Shown here piece after piece: positions 33,840 to 45,299 of a stretch of 64,000 nucleotides of DNA. The notes beneath the pieces were generated by a model. The model was not told the origin of the DNA. It saw only the letters and a program-made list of their open reading frames with translations, and made no database searches. This stretch comes from Argentina anserina (taxonomy: Eukaryota; Streptophyta; Magnoliopsida; Rosales; Rosaceae). The first letter of the stretch is position 1; every line of letters begins with the position of its first letter. The translations under genes and the position numbers were made by a program. Location: NCBI RefSeq assembly GCF_933775445.1, contig NC_065875.1:16119555-16183554 (forward strand), written 5' to 3'.

Positions 33840-35490
33840 ATGGTTTTTTTTTTGTAATGGCAGGCTTGTAGTTAGCATAGTGGCATGAGATCAAATTAGC
33901 TAACGAACACCATCTGGGGAGGTTGATATTGTTTTTGATAGATAGTTCATATAGTTTGGGTTTTTGGTGAAGGTGAAAACATGTAACTAAATTCGTGAAT
34001 TTCCATGGACCTGTCCACATTGTGACCATGAGATGAACTCTATCCAAACGTGACAGAAATATGTGATTGAAAGTTCATCATGCATACGCTTTTCAACCCA
34101 TTTAACTACCCGAGAACTTTTCACTTAGATAAAGTTTATTCTAAATGACGCAAGTAATATAAAATCAAAGAGCAGTGAGAGTTCTCTTATATCTAGCACC
34201 CACGGAGAATTTCATTCATTTCCATTTCCATTGCTATAACTGAAAACCTTCGTTCGGCCCTTCGGGAGGCTAAACCTCTCCACCAACTTGCATACAAAAA
34301 GTTTAGACCGCCTTGTCGATCTTATATGAAACTCCATTCACAATTCATATCAAAAATCAATACGATGGAAAACTATTAGAGCCGTAAACATTTGGGAGAT
34401 CAAACCTCTCAACCAGCTAGCATAATTGTACTAAAACCCATTGATCTAATGAGAAAGTTTCATTCTCAAAAAAGAAGAAGAGAAAGTTCGATATCAGAGT
34501 TCACATGTAGAAGAATATGCTCGAGAATGACTGCAAGTCTGCAACAATGGCAAACATCTGGGAGACTAAACCCTACACCAACTTGCATAGATGCATACTA
34601 AAGTCCAACGATCTAATAAGAAGCTTCGATCACAATTCATATCTAAAAAAATAGATGCGTCGGAAGATGATCGCGATCGTGTTTGGCGCATGTTGGCATG
34701 AAGTGAAACTCCGTTTTTGTCTTCACCCGTTCTGGTTGGTACGTATTGGCAACATGATTAGCTAAACTCGAAGCTAAATACGATATTTAGATGTTAACCT
34801 CACCCTCATGCACACCATGTGCTTGAGTAAATGCCGATGCTTGCTGTGTTACCTGCGTAGTACAACAACAACTGTGTTATATGCTGCTCGCGTTAAGTGG
34901 CACCCAGTGGGGTAGGGAGAAAAAAGGTGACCGAGGGCTCAATTTTCTTGTTCACACAAATATTCACAAATAAGTACATATACCGAATAGATTTCCATCA
35001 TTGAAAATGCTCCAATTCAAATCATTACAATACATCTTAAGGAGTTTATATTCATCCATGTACCACATAAAAATAGTTTCCAGACGCAAAAGATAGCTAA
35101 AAACAAAAAGAATAGTGGTTAAACAACTCATACTTGTCTTCGACGAGGTGTCATGTTTTAAAATCGTTGAATTATAGCTTAATTGTCAATGACATTGAAC
35201 ACATCTTTCTCAAGGTACACTGTTAAGCTATCATTCAACCACTGATCTCCGATCGATTACGCATTCGATTTTTTATGATGTTCATGATAGATAATGCCTT
35301 TTTCAACTGTGCTTGTTACTGATACGCCTTGAACCTTTTTACCAATTTCTTAAGAGTTTACCCTTATCTTTTACTCGTATCGAGAGTCGTACTAAGTATA
35401 GCAACTTTAAAACTTAACTTTCTGATATGTTAGTTTTTCAAGAAAACTTTTTTTCACGGAAGTTGTAGTGCTCGTCGATACAAGTTCGTA
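33840..35490. repeat. Intergenic with three degenerate tandem units
   Basis: Three related units begin at about 34261, 34392 and 34560, each opening GGGAG(G/A)(C/T)(T/C)AAACC and containing CA(A/C)C(T/A)(T/A)GCATA, with CACAATTCATATC in two of them. The repeats are old and non-coding. Nothing else is recognised in this stretch. Confidence 0.4.
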
Positions 35491-35496
35491 GACATG

Positions 35497-37920
35497 TGTC
35501 ACGCCCATGTCGGAGTTCATATGGAAAAGTTACGAATCAAAAGGACATTGGGCATTTTTGAAAAATAGTATAAATATGGGGTGAAAAGAGGAAAAATCAG
35601 AAATTGGGAAATTTGAAATCGTGCAACACTGTTCACTGAAACCCAGCCGGAGCTTCTTTCCCAGCGATCTTTGCCAATCGGTATGCTGCCAGTCCCGTTC
35701 GAACCGCCTCGCTATTCCTCGTCAACTGTACCGGCGTTATGTCACGCCGGCCACCGTGCGGAGAGCTGCGATGATTGGAAACCCTAGTAGTGTTGGCGCC
35801 ACCGTCTCCGGCGACTTCGGAGCTCGGGTCACTTGTTTTCTACCTATTTCTTCCCTCTGGTTTTAATTCTAAACACCTAGAAGTTCGATTTGAGCTACAA
35901 GTTCAGAATCCACAATTCAAGGCATTGTCGACATCATAATTGTTTTCCGGCGAGTTCTCGGCCGATTTAGACTTCGATGCAGGTATGAAAAATGTGTATT
36001 CTCGTGTGATTTACAACCTTAATGTTTGGGCCCACGTGTAACTATTGTGTCAGCACGTGCAGTGACGTGTGTAAAGGTTTTTAGAACAGTAGGTTACTCC
36101 ATTGAGTAGCTATTGTCAATACGATGCTAACGACATATTATTTGTCGATTTTGGATATCAGATGAGTATTTTGGAAATGCTTCATAATTGTAAATCGTTA
36201 TTGATATGTTGTTATATGAATTAGGGTGACATATGAGTACTCTACTTGACGAGCATCCTCACGCCGGACGCTGCTAACATTATACGGTGACTGGACCATG
36301 TTTTAAATATAAATGCACATGGTTCTATTTTCAGAAACCATTAGTTATTCTTTTACTTTAGTTCGTTGATGCGTATGCGTTAGGTCTTGTTGGAATTGAT
36401 ATAATGGTGGTATGCATGTGATGTGGTTGGGTATTAGTTGATAGAAAAGATATGGGTTGATGTTGATATGATGGGGATATCTATGTTGGTTTTGGTATTG
36501 GGTTGCGACACTTCATGCCGGATATGTTATGTGACTTGTGAAGATGATTGAGTGTGTGGGCTTGCCTTGTTTGTGGGATCACGTGTTATCGGTGTTTCGT
36601 TTGGGTTGGTATTGAGGAGTGGTAAGATATTGTTCTCATTCTTGTGGAACACGACAATTATTGTTGAGTTAGAGAAAGGTGTTTGGTCACATGTTACCGA
36701 GTGAGACTCGGGGTTAGGTTATGGATGTGTCGAAGACTATGAGGTTATATATATTGCTCGGGGGCATACTATTATGACTAGCGGGGCTAGTCCTTTTATT
36801 AGAACCTGAAGAGAGAGGATGAACCGACAACATTTCTGATTGTCGGGGGGGGCATACTATATGACTAGCGGGGTTAGTCTTGTTTCTAGAACCGGAAGAG
36901 AGTGGATGAACCGGCAACATTTATGATTGCCCAGGGGGGATACTATATGACTAGCGGGGTTAGTCCTGTTTCTAGAACCGGAAGAGAGGAGATGGACCGA
37001 CATCATTTCTGATTTCTCGGGGGGGGGGGGGGGGGAGGGAGGGCGACATACTATATGACTAGTAAGGCTAGTCCTTTTATTAGAACCAGAAGAGAGGGGA
37101 TGAACCGACAACATTTTCTGATTGCCCGGGGGGCATACTATATGACTAGCGGTGCTACTCCTGTTTCTTGAAACCGGAAGAGAGGGGATGAACCGGCAAT
37201 GTTGCTTTATTATCGTGTTGACTATTTTCATTTTTAAGAACGTGACTTGGTATGGTTATTCATCGTCGAGAGGGGATATGTGATACTTGTTTGGTGGAGA
37301 TGTGGTCTTGCATTGATATGTGAGAGATACGACGGGTTCACGTGTGGGTTTCAGGGTTATAATATCATTGTGTTGACTGTTCCTTTTTATGAGATTGAAA
37401 CTTGAAATGGTTAATCCCTGCTAGAACTTGCATTGGAGATTATGTTATTTACAACCTCAAACCACATGCATCAGTATTTCGTAGTATATAAAATTGAGAA
37501 AGTAATTATAACCGCTTACTTTATTTCAGTATTGTTTTTCGTCCACTCACTCTAATGGTTTTTCTTTTAATTTACTTTCTCCTATGCCCTTTATTTTTAA
37601 CCGCCTAGTTGCAGGAAAAGCTTGAGGATGTCAATGGTATCTGGAGTGAGGCATAGTCATATTTGTAGCTTCCGCTAGTTAGTTGTAAGCTGTTAGCTGT
37701 GCTCTGAGAAGTTTGAGTTAGTGGTAGAATTTGGTGTATATGTTGGAAGCACGGAGGCTCCAAGAGTTAAGGTTGGATGTGTTATTATAGAAATGTTGTT
37801 TGTGTGCAATAATGGTTGACTACTTTCGAGGGAGACTATATGTTGGTATGTCTCATTTGATAGTGGTCTCTGCATGACTTACCATAGATATTAGGTTATT
37901 ATTTGAGGCGGGTCGTGTCA
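35497..37920 (+). mobile_element. Possible solo LTR of a large-LTR retrotransposon
   Basis: The segment opens TGTCACGCCC and ends GGGTCGTGTCA. The ends are near inverted repeats (TGTCACG-CCC versus TGACACGACCC), with TG...CA termini. It has a TATA box (TATAAATA, 35569-35576) and a GC-richer leader after it, but no gag/pol. No matching 5-bp target duplication was found, so the boundaries and identity remain tentative. It contains the tandem array at 36758-37200. Confidence 0.35.
36758..37200 (+). repeat. Five-copy tandem repeat, about 90-105 bp unit
   Basis: Five head-to-tail imperfect copies start at about 36762, 36849, 36938, 37043 and 37134. Each contains CATACTAT.TGACTAG, GTTAGTCCTGTTTCTAGAAC and GAAGAGAG..GATG(A/G)ACCG.CA, with a G-run between units (up to about 15 G near 37019). 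Open frames through it on the minus strand are artefacts of a unit length that is often a multiple of three. Confidence 0.85.
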
Positions 37921-38121
37921 GTTGCAATTAGAAGTACTAGTGCCAAGGTAATGAGTATATGTACCTATTGGTAAGGGTGTGAGGAAGAGGAACAAATGTA
38001 GAAGCTTTGATTGGATATTAGGGATTTGAGGCGGGGTCTCTTGGGAAACTGAATAAAAATGATCGTAGGTTTTGTTAAATGTGTTTTAATAATAAGTAAA
38101 GTACACAAGAAGCTTCATAGG

Positions 38122-38592
38122 TGTTGGCACTCCTACTAGCATAGAGCTAATATGGCATGCCACCGAGCATAAGTATCACTCTCTAGGCGGATATGCAAGT
38201 CACTATATGGCTCAACCATAATATCCATAGCGTACCTCGTCGTATAAGCTTTCCAACGATAGCCAAAAGTCGCCAAGACACTACCGGGAAGTCACATTTT
38301 CAGTCTTGTTAAGATGACCATATAGTAAGCCTAGAAGGCACTTGTCCCACATTGAAGAATATGTAAATGAGAGGGGTTCCTTTACCTATAAAAGGGACCC
38401 CTCATCCCACTTAGAGAGGGGGGAAACCGCTACTTGTATAACTTAAGGCTATTTACTTATACTAGTGGATTCAAGTGGACATAGCATACCCCAAGAGAGG
38501 GAGGTGAACCATTATACTTCTTGTGTCAAACTAACACTCATTAATAGCTAACTGTGTGATTAACCACCTGTATGGTAATCACCACGTTAACA
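38122..38592 (+). repeat. LARD-like element 5' LTR
   Basis: 471 bp, TG...CA, with TATAAAAGG near 38391-38399. It shares the block CAAGACACTA(C/T)CGGGAAGTCA and GAATATGTAAATGAGAGGGG with the 3' copy. Confidence 0.85.
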
Positions 38593-39699
38593 TTGGTGCT
38601 GTCTGTGGGAAGCGATAACAAAAAGTTTTGTTGCTCGCCACATAAATTTTCACCGTTTTAAATATTTTCCCTCATCTTGCGGGGACTTACGGAGCACATC
38701 AAGGATCAGAAGTCTTGTTTTGGTGTCCGAGTCCATTAAAGTCAACAAGTTCGCATGGGAAAAGCAATGTAATTAAGAGGCTGCACGTCAAGTGTGCTGC
38801 ACATTCTCCGCAATCAAAATCAAAGATAAGTTTCAAAACCAATTTAAAGTTTGATTGCCTTGGTTGCGGTGGAGTAAGGACAAGGCATGATTAAACAAGA
38901 TGAAGGCCAAGGCAACGTGCACTCCGCCATGCAAGAAAAACAAAAGGCCATGCACCACCACAAAACCTCAGTTGCGGCACAACGAGCCATGCTCAACAAC
39001 AGCTGCGCTAAGGCACCAATCTCTCTTACTTACTGAGAGCGCCACCACAACATAACATAATCATAATCATTGCGGCACAACTATAATTATAGATGAACTT
39101 TCGTGCCAAGAAGTAACCGCAGCGCAACAAAAAAAAAGTTCGAAATCAATCAGTCTGCAACAGTCGAGAAAAGGGAACCATGAAGTTTTGAAACTTTGAA
39201 GTTTGAACCAATGCGGTGAATGCGCACCCGCTTGGATGGTACCCACCACTAGCTTCAATTTTTTGAAGCGCCAACATTCAAACATGAGGAAGCACCGCCA
39301 AGGTACAATCAAGGCAAAGCAAGGTCAAAGTTAGAACCAACTAAGCAAGTAGCAACTCACCATGCAACATGCATCCATTATAGTTTTGCACTGCCGATCT
39401 TGAAATGAAAATCCTTGCGCCAGACCTCGGACTACTAAGCTTCATTATCAACTCCGGAGTTAATGCTCAGGGCGCCATGGTCTGAAACCGATAGATATGC
39501 AATGGCGTGATGGGTATGATCATCATCCAACCGCACTGCAATGGAGTCGATTTGCATCTCACCGTCATCGAAGAATCGATCCGCATCATCACCACCGCAT
39601 CACTGCTTAAACGCAGTGAAACGCGTTTGGCAGCACTACGCAACATCACACCACCACGCAAGCACCGCAGTAAGTGAAACCAGTGCAACGCCAAAATGA

Positions 39700-39850
39700 G
39701 GTGAAAAAAAAATTCCTCCCCGCTACTCTGCGCCTCCCCACATGGCAGTAGTGTCGCCTCCCCGCTACTATGCGCCTCCCCGAAGCACAGTAGCGACGCC
39801 TCCCCGAAGCGCAGTAGCATCCTTGCAGCGCAGTAGCATCCCGCAATGCA
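39700..39850 (+). repeat. CTCCCCG / GCAGTAGC minisatellite
   Basis: Short imperfect repeats built from GCCTCCCCG and GCAGTAGC(G/A) inside the LARD-like interior. Non-coding; the overlapping frames are low-complexity. Confidence 0.6.
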
Positions 39851-41019
39851 ATAGCATCACTACATCATCTCCACGCAAAAATATAAAGACAGATAAGTTT
39901 ACTTTCAGCTTTACAAAGCTAGAACATTTATATACATGCAGCTTATGAAGCATTTCTATAATCAACATGCATGCACGCACATCGTAGTGCTAGAGAACTA
40001 TTAGATGCCATGTCTAAATCCATTGCATGAGCTAGGGCATGCTGCCACACATCAATTACAATTATGAACACCACATGCATGCCTCTGTTCTACAAGACCA
40101 AAATATGTTGTATATATATGAGAACAACATGATATACTTGTCATTTTGATTCTCCTATGACAACGCCACCAATGTTCATGTCTTAAGTCATAACATGTCA
40201 TTACTATTATGAAGTCAATAACATGTTAAATTACAATCCATGGGTTGAATACACGTATCATTTGTATATGGTACGTAGCATAACAACATAACCGTAGAAC
40301 AAACATTAGTCAACTAAATTATGAAATAAGTTGCTAATTGCTAATTTGTTGTATTTGGAGGAATTGAAATGAGAATCTCTCCAAACCGGACATCTCCTGC
40401 ATCTCCTCAAGCAAAGCCAAAAGGCTAGCTACTTGCAATCATTCCCGAGCAATGGAGCGTCATGCTTGCACAGCTCCAACATGATTTTGATACTTGTATA
40501 CGGAGTGCAACTCCACTCTAAATCGGCATAAGATAAGTAAAATGTTATATCTCCCTATACTCTTACGTGCAAAAAAGAATCATTACCATGTCTTAGCATG
40601 ATTTTATTACACTACGAAGCATGCTTACAATATATCGCACTTGATATGCATGCCCGTATGACATCTAAGTATTTCCTACAACACTTTGTAGAGTCAGCTA
40701 GTAAAAGCACTTAACTATCTTCTATGATAATACCATGCTTTAGTTCTCAAATCATAGAGATTCACAAGCATATTCACAAAATGCTAAATGTTACAAGCAT
40801 GCTTACTACAAATATTTGTCATATACATGTTTAGAGAATGTGTGACACACACTTAAATAGCAAACTTGATTGTGCTAATGAAATTAGGAATTATTCAAAC
40901 CATTGTTCAAGCGAATAATTAAATTCCTTATGCATGCGATTTCATTAGACAATAGAAAACTTGCGGCAATCTCAAACATCATGACGTCTGAACTACTTCC
41001 TAGCCAAAGAGCGAGAGAC

Positions 41020-41700
41020 TTAGCCAGGAGGCTCAAAGCCGTCCTACGCCCTTAGAGGCTCACATGACGCACTACGCCCTCAGAGACTCAAAGCTGTCCT
41101 ACGTCCTCAGAGGCTCACAGGGTGCACTACGCCCTCAGAGGCCCAAAAGACGTCCTACGCACTCAGGTCACTGCACTCAGATGGACGTAATGTGCTCAAA
41201 GTCAAAGCCCAAAGACGTCCTACACGCTCATATCACCACGCTAGTCGGACGCACTACGCTCAATGTCAACATTCAAAGTCGTCCTACGCGCACAACTCAT
41301 TACGCTAAGATGGACGCACTACATATGCCACAGACATTCCCCTACGCACTCATCAACAAAGACGAGTCGTACTCGCCGGATGGCGCTAAGCCGACCTACG
41401 CGCATTGCGCTAAGAGGTCGCACTCACCTTTATAGGCTAAAGTCGTCCTACACGCATTGCGCGCAAAGGCCGCACTTGCCTTCATAGGCCAAAGTCGTCC
41501 TACACGTATCGCGTGCTAAGGCAGCATCTGCCTTCATATGCCAGTCGTCCTACTCACATCGCCAGCTATGGTCGCATTTACCTTCTAAGACCGAAGCTGA
41601 CCTACGCGCTTCGCGTTCTAGGGTCACATCAGCTTTCGACGACCGAATTTGCCTTCAAAGGCCTTACTAGCCTTCAGAGACCGCATCATCCTTCATAGGC
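41020..41700 (+). repeat. Imperfect tandem array beside the 3' LTR
   Basis: An array of diverged units: first about 24 bp (CCTACGCCCTCAGAGGCTCA type), then longer units of about 55-65 bp sharing GTCGTCCTACACGCATTGCG and GCCTTCATAGGCC. It occupies the last 0.7 kb of the element interior. No coding domain. Confidence 0.7.
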
Positions 41701-41734
41701 CACACACCCTTAGGGGCCACATTAGTCAAAGTCA

Positions 41735-42098
41735 CTACCTCATCGTACAAGCTTTCTAATGATAGCCGGAAGTCGCCAAGACACTATCGGGAAGTCACTT
41801 TTTCAGCCTCGCCAAGATGACCCTATAGTAAGCCTAGAAGACACTTGTCCCACCTTGAAGAATATGTAAATGAGAGGGGTTCCCTTACCTATAAAAGATA
41901 CCCCTCATCCCACTTAGAGAGGGCGGGGGGAACCGCCACTTGTAAAACTTAATGTTATTTACCTATAATAGTGGATTCAAATGGACGTAGCATACCCTAA
42001 GAGAGAGAGATGAACCATTATACTTATTGTGTCAAACTAACACTCACTAATAACTAACTGCGTGATTAGTCACTTGTCCGGTAATCACCACGTTAACA
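41735..42098 (+). repeat. LARD-like element 3' LTR (5'-truncated match)
   Basis: Matches the last about 360 bp of the 5' LTR, with a TATAAAAG box, and ends GTTAACA before the ATAGG duplication. The opening TGTTGGCAC part is not recognisable, so it is deleted or replaced by the internal array. Confidence 0.8.
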
Positions 42099-42103
42099 AT
42101 AGG

Positions 42104-43660
42104 GATTACATTTTACAAGTAAAACTGTAAAAAAAAAAAATTGAGTGTGGGCACAATTACATCATAGTGAACCAAACCTAAAGTTGTAGGCATATGCCTA
42201 TACTCGTCCTATATTGCCTCTGCCCCTGGTGGCACCCATCTACACATGCTCTAGTTTCTTCTTCTTCTTCTTCTTCTTCATTAAATCATTCTTATTTGCT
42301 TGGGATTTTGATGCTACAAATTAACTGTGAAACTAAGATTCTCAAGCCTCTCGTGATCTCATTATTCGTCAATTTCTTTGTGGTCGCGATAATGATGTTT
42401 TTGTTTCTATGATTCAAGGGATTTTACTACCACATGCAAATATTAATTTCATTCCCATTACAAATTATCACATCATATGCCACGTCACATTAAAGTCTTA
42501 AGCTCAATGTATTTCGCAGTCTAGCTAACCAAACAAATATAAACATAGCATCAACATAATTTGACGTGACAGGATGTGACGGGATGAGGCTAATCCCACG
42601 TCCCGTCTCACTCATTAAATTTGGGACGAGATTTGTGTTTTTAAATGTTCATCCCACCCGTGATTAATCTCGTTGGGATTGAGACGGGATTGGCATGAGA
42701 CCAGGTCTATCCCACCTCCACATACTTTAAATAATAAATACTTATTTTACCACAAACGATTTTTTAGTACGAATTGTGGTAATAAAATAAACATATAGAT
42801 TGTTCCAAAGATTATTCACCATCTACTTCGATACCATGAGTTATGAATATTGTACATGAAAATTCGAGTGTTATCATACAAGAGAAACATATATAATTAT
42901 ATATTGTATATAAGATTAGATATGTTCTGATTGCTAAGTTAATATAAATTTGCAATATACGAATCATTTTTATTTATATCATATAACTCAAACCATATAT
43001 TAATGAGAAAATTAAACGAGACTTATTTATCTTTAGGAAATGAACCAAGGTCAAAGATTCATTCTTTGAAGTTAGTCATTTCCTTGTCAAATGCATCTAA
43101 GGTGTTCTCATAAATTATAAATGTATGGTGATGATGAAATATTTGATAGTTGAAATTCAAATAAAATTTAAAACGCGACAGAAGAAATGGAGTGGATTAA
43201 ATTTATTCATTACACATCTCATCCCACTGTAATAAAACGAGACGTGATTAAGATGTGACTAATATTTTTATTTAACCGGTCACATCCCGAAAAATTTCGG
43301 GATGAGATCGAGATGTAATCGGGATTCAAGTAATTTATGCCTACTCTTACGAGTGCTCATACTCTTACCAACTTGACCATCTATCTTGTGGTGGTTATAA
43401 ATATGGTAAGTTAATTATAGTAAATCTTGGATCGTAATTTATATACTATGCAGTCAAAGGAGTTATCATGTAAAATAGGCAAACAAATCTCCTAGATTCA
43501 AAACTGCCGACGACGCGATTAAATTACTTAATCACTGTCTAAAGCTCACACCGGAAACCAGGGGCCATCAATCTCTGAGGTGGCACCTCCTCGTGGGTGG
43601 CATCCACGCCTCTAGGTACACCTCCACCGAAATCACCCGCACCCTATCCCACTCCACAAC
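42104..43660. other. Intergenic, possible degenerate DNA-transposon debris
   Basis: Two outer blocks (about 42550-42720 and 43205-43325) are rich in CGGGAT/ATCCC and GAGACGGGAT words, partly in inverted arrangement, around an AT-rich core. This may be an old non-autonomous DNA transposon, but no clean terminal repeat or target duplication was found. No gene. Confidence 0.3.
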
Positions 43661-43668
43661 GTGCTAAT

Positions 43669-43676
43669 TATAAATA
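43669..43676 (+). promoter_or_regulatory. TATA box of XXT gene
   Basis: TATAAATA about 240 bp before the XXT start codon. It implies a transcript start near 43700 and a 5' UTR of roughly 215 bp. Confidence 0.6.
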
Positions 43677-43915
43677 CACCCAAAATCATTAAAAAATCAT
43701 TAACTTGTCGGAGCTGAAATTTCTGTTTCCCATTATCATTCACTTTCCACAGTCTCGTCGAACCCAGTCTCCCTTCTTCTTCCTCCACCGACTCTTCCCC
43801 TTTTCACCCTCACCTTTCTTCCTATTTACTATTGTATTCCCTAATTCTTAATCTCACTTTTTGATGAGATCTTAGTAACAAACAGTTGTAGTGAAATCTC
43901 GGGTGGAATCTAGAA

Positions 43916-45298
43916 ATGCTGGAGAGGTTGTTCGGAGTGCGGCGGGCCCGCCAGATCCAGAGGGCGGCGCGCCAGGGGACGGTGACGTGTCTCTGCCTCT
44001 TCTTGACCGTCGTGGTCATCCGCGGCACAATCGGCGCCGGCAAGTTCGGTACCCCCGAGCAGGACCTCAACGACATACGCGAGCGCTTCTACTCCCACAA
44101 CCGGCGCGTGGAGCCCCGCCGCGTCCTCGAGGATGTCGAGACCACCACCACGACGACAGCGGCGGAGGCCCAAAACGGCGACGCGAACAACTACGCCACG
44201 TTCGACATCACCAAAATCCTCAAGGACGAGGACGGCGGCGACGACGTCGTGAAGAAGGATCCGAACGCGCCGTACGCGCTGGGCCCGAAAATATCGGACT
44301 GGGACTCCCAGCGGGCCGGGTGGTTGAAGCAGAACCCGAATTTCCCCAACTTCGTGGGGCCCACCAAGCCCAGAGTTTTGCTAGTGACCGGGTCGTCGCC
44401 GAAGCCGTGTGAGAATCCGGTCGGCGATCATTACCTGCTCAAATCAATCAAGAACAAAATCGACTACTGCAGGATCCACGGCATCGAGATCTTCTACAAC
44501 ATGGCTCTCCTCGACGCCGAAATGGCCGGGTTTTGGGCCAAGCTTCCGTTAATCAGGAAACTACTACTGTCACATCCGGAAGTCGAGTTCCTGTGGTGGA
44601 TGGACAGTGACGCAATGTTCACCGACATGGCGTTTGAGATTCCGTGGGAGCGTTACAAGGATCACAATTTCGTCATGCACGGATGGAACGAAATGGTGTA
44701 CGACGATAAGAATTGGATCGGATTGAATACAGGTAGCTTCTTGTTAAGGAACTGCCAGTGGTCGTTGGATCTGCTGGACGCTTGGGCTCCAATGGGGCCC
44801 AAGGGGAAGATAAGGGACGAAGCGGGGAAGGTGCTGACGAGTTATCTGAAGGGAAGACCGGTTTTCGAAGCCGACGATCAGTCGGCGATGGTTTACTTGC
44901 TGGCCACGGGTAGAGACAAGTGGGGGGAGAAAGTGTACTTGGAGAATCATTACTACTTGCACGGCTACTGGGGCATTTTGGTGGATAACTATGAGGAGTA
45001 TATTGCGAACTTTCATCCCGGATTGGGTGACCACCGGTGGCCGTTGGTGACGCATTTCGTGGGGTGCAAGCCGTGCGGCAAGTTTGGGGACTATCCGGTG
45101 GAGAGGTGCCTGAAGCAGATGGACAGGGCGTTTAATTTTGGGGACAACCAAGTGTTGCAGATGTATGGGTTTACGCATAAGACGTTGGCGAGTAAGAGAG
45201 TGAAGAGGGTTAGGAATGAGACTAGCACTCCGCTTCAAGTGAAAGATGAGCTTGGGTTGCTGCATCCTGCTTTCAAGGCTATCAGGCTACCATCATGA
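43916..45298 (+). CDS. XXT: Xyloglucan 6-xylosyltransferase (GT34)
   Basis: A 460-aa intronless type II membrane glycosyltransferase of family GT34 (Arabidopsis XXT1/XXT2-like). It adds alpha-1,6-xylose from UDP-xylose to the beta-1,4-glucan backbone of xyloglucan in the Golgi. Features: short cytosolic N-terminus, a membrane anchor at about 21-38 (GTVTCLCLFLTVVVI), a variable Thr/Ala/Asp-rich stem, then the catalytic domain with PRVLLVTGSSPKPCENPVGD, the metal-binding DSD (230-232 in LWWMDSDAMF), HGWNEMVYDDKNWIGLNTGS, FEADDQSAMVYLL and FVGCKPCGKFGDYPVERC. Length and motifs are typical. The first 500 bp are strongly GC-rich compared with the AT-rich flanks, as often seen at the 5' end of single-exon plant genes. 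Confidence 0.96.
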   Translation: MLERLFGVRRARQIQRAARQGTVTCLCLFLTVVVIRGTIGAGKFGTPEQDLNDIRERFYSHNRRVEPRRVLEDVETTTTTTAAEAQNGDANNYATFDITKILKDEDGGDDVVKKDPNAPYALGPKISDWDSQRAGWLKQNPNFPNFVGPTKPRVLLVTGSSPKPCENPVGDHYLLKSIKNKIDYCRIHGIEIFYNMALLDAEMAGFWAKLPLIRKLLLSHPEVEFLWWMDSDAMFTDMAFEIPWERYKDHNFVMHGWNEMVYDDKNWIGLNTGSFLLRNCQWSLDLLDAWAPMGPKGKIRDEAGKVLTSYLKGRPVFEADDQSAMVYLLATGRDKWGEKVYLENHYYLHGYWGILVDNYEEYIANFHPGLGDHRWPLVTHFVGCKPCGKFGDYPVERCLKQMDRAFNFGDNQVLQMYGFTHKTLASKRVKRVRNETSTPLQVKDELGLLHPAFKAIRLPS

Positions 45299-45299
45299 T

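Larger units (their letters stand above)
38117..42103 (+). mobile_element. Non-autonomous LTR retrotransposon (LARD-like)
   Basis: Flanked by the 5-bp target duplication ATAGG (38117-38121 and 42099-42103). The 5' LTR is 38122-38592, opening TGTTGGCAC and ending GTTAACA. The 3' LTR copy is clear from about 41735 to 42098 and has lost or diverged in its first part. Directly after the 5' LTR comes TTGGTGCTGTCTGTGGGAAG, close to the TTGGCGCCGTCTGTGGGAA sequence that follows LTRs of many plant gypsy/LARD elements. The 3.1-kb interior has no gag or pol motif in any frame but carries minisatellites. It must have moved using another element's proteins. Confidence 0.85.

Noticed and set aside
36714..37231. 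Minus-strand frames with repeated SVHPLSSGS-like units
   Set aside because: They are translations of the DNA tandem array and not a repeat protein; the frame is broken by G-run length changes.
41064..41698. Plus-strand frames rich in Thr/His/Arg
   Set aside because: Translations of the internal minisatellite of the LARD-like element.
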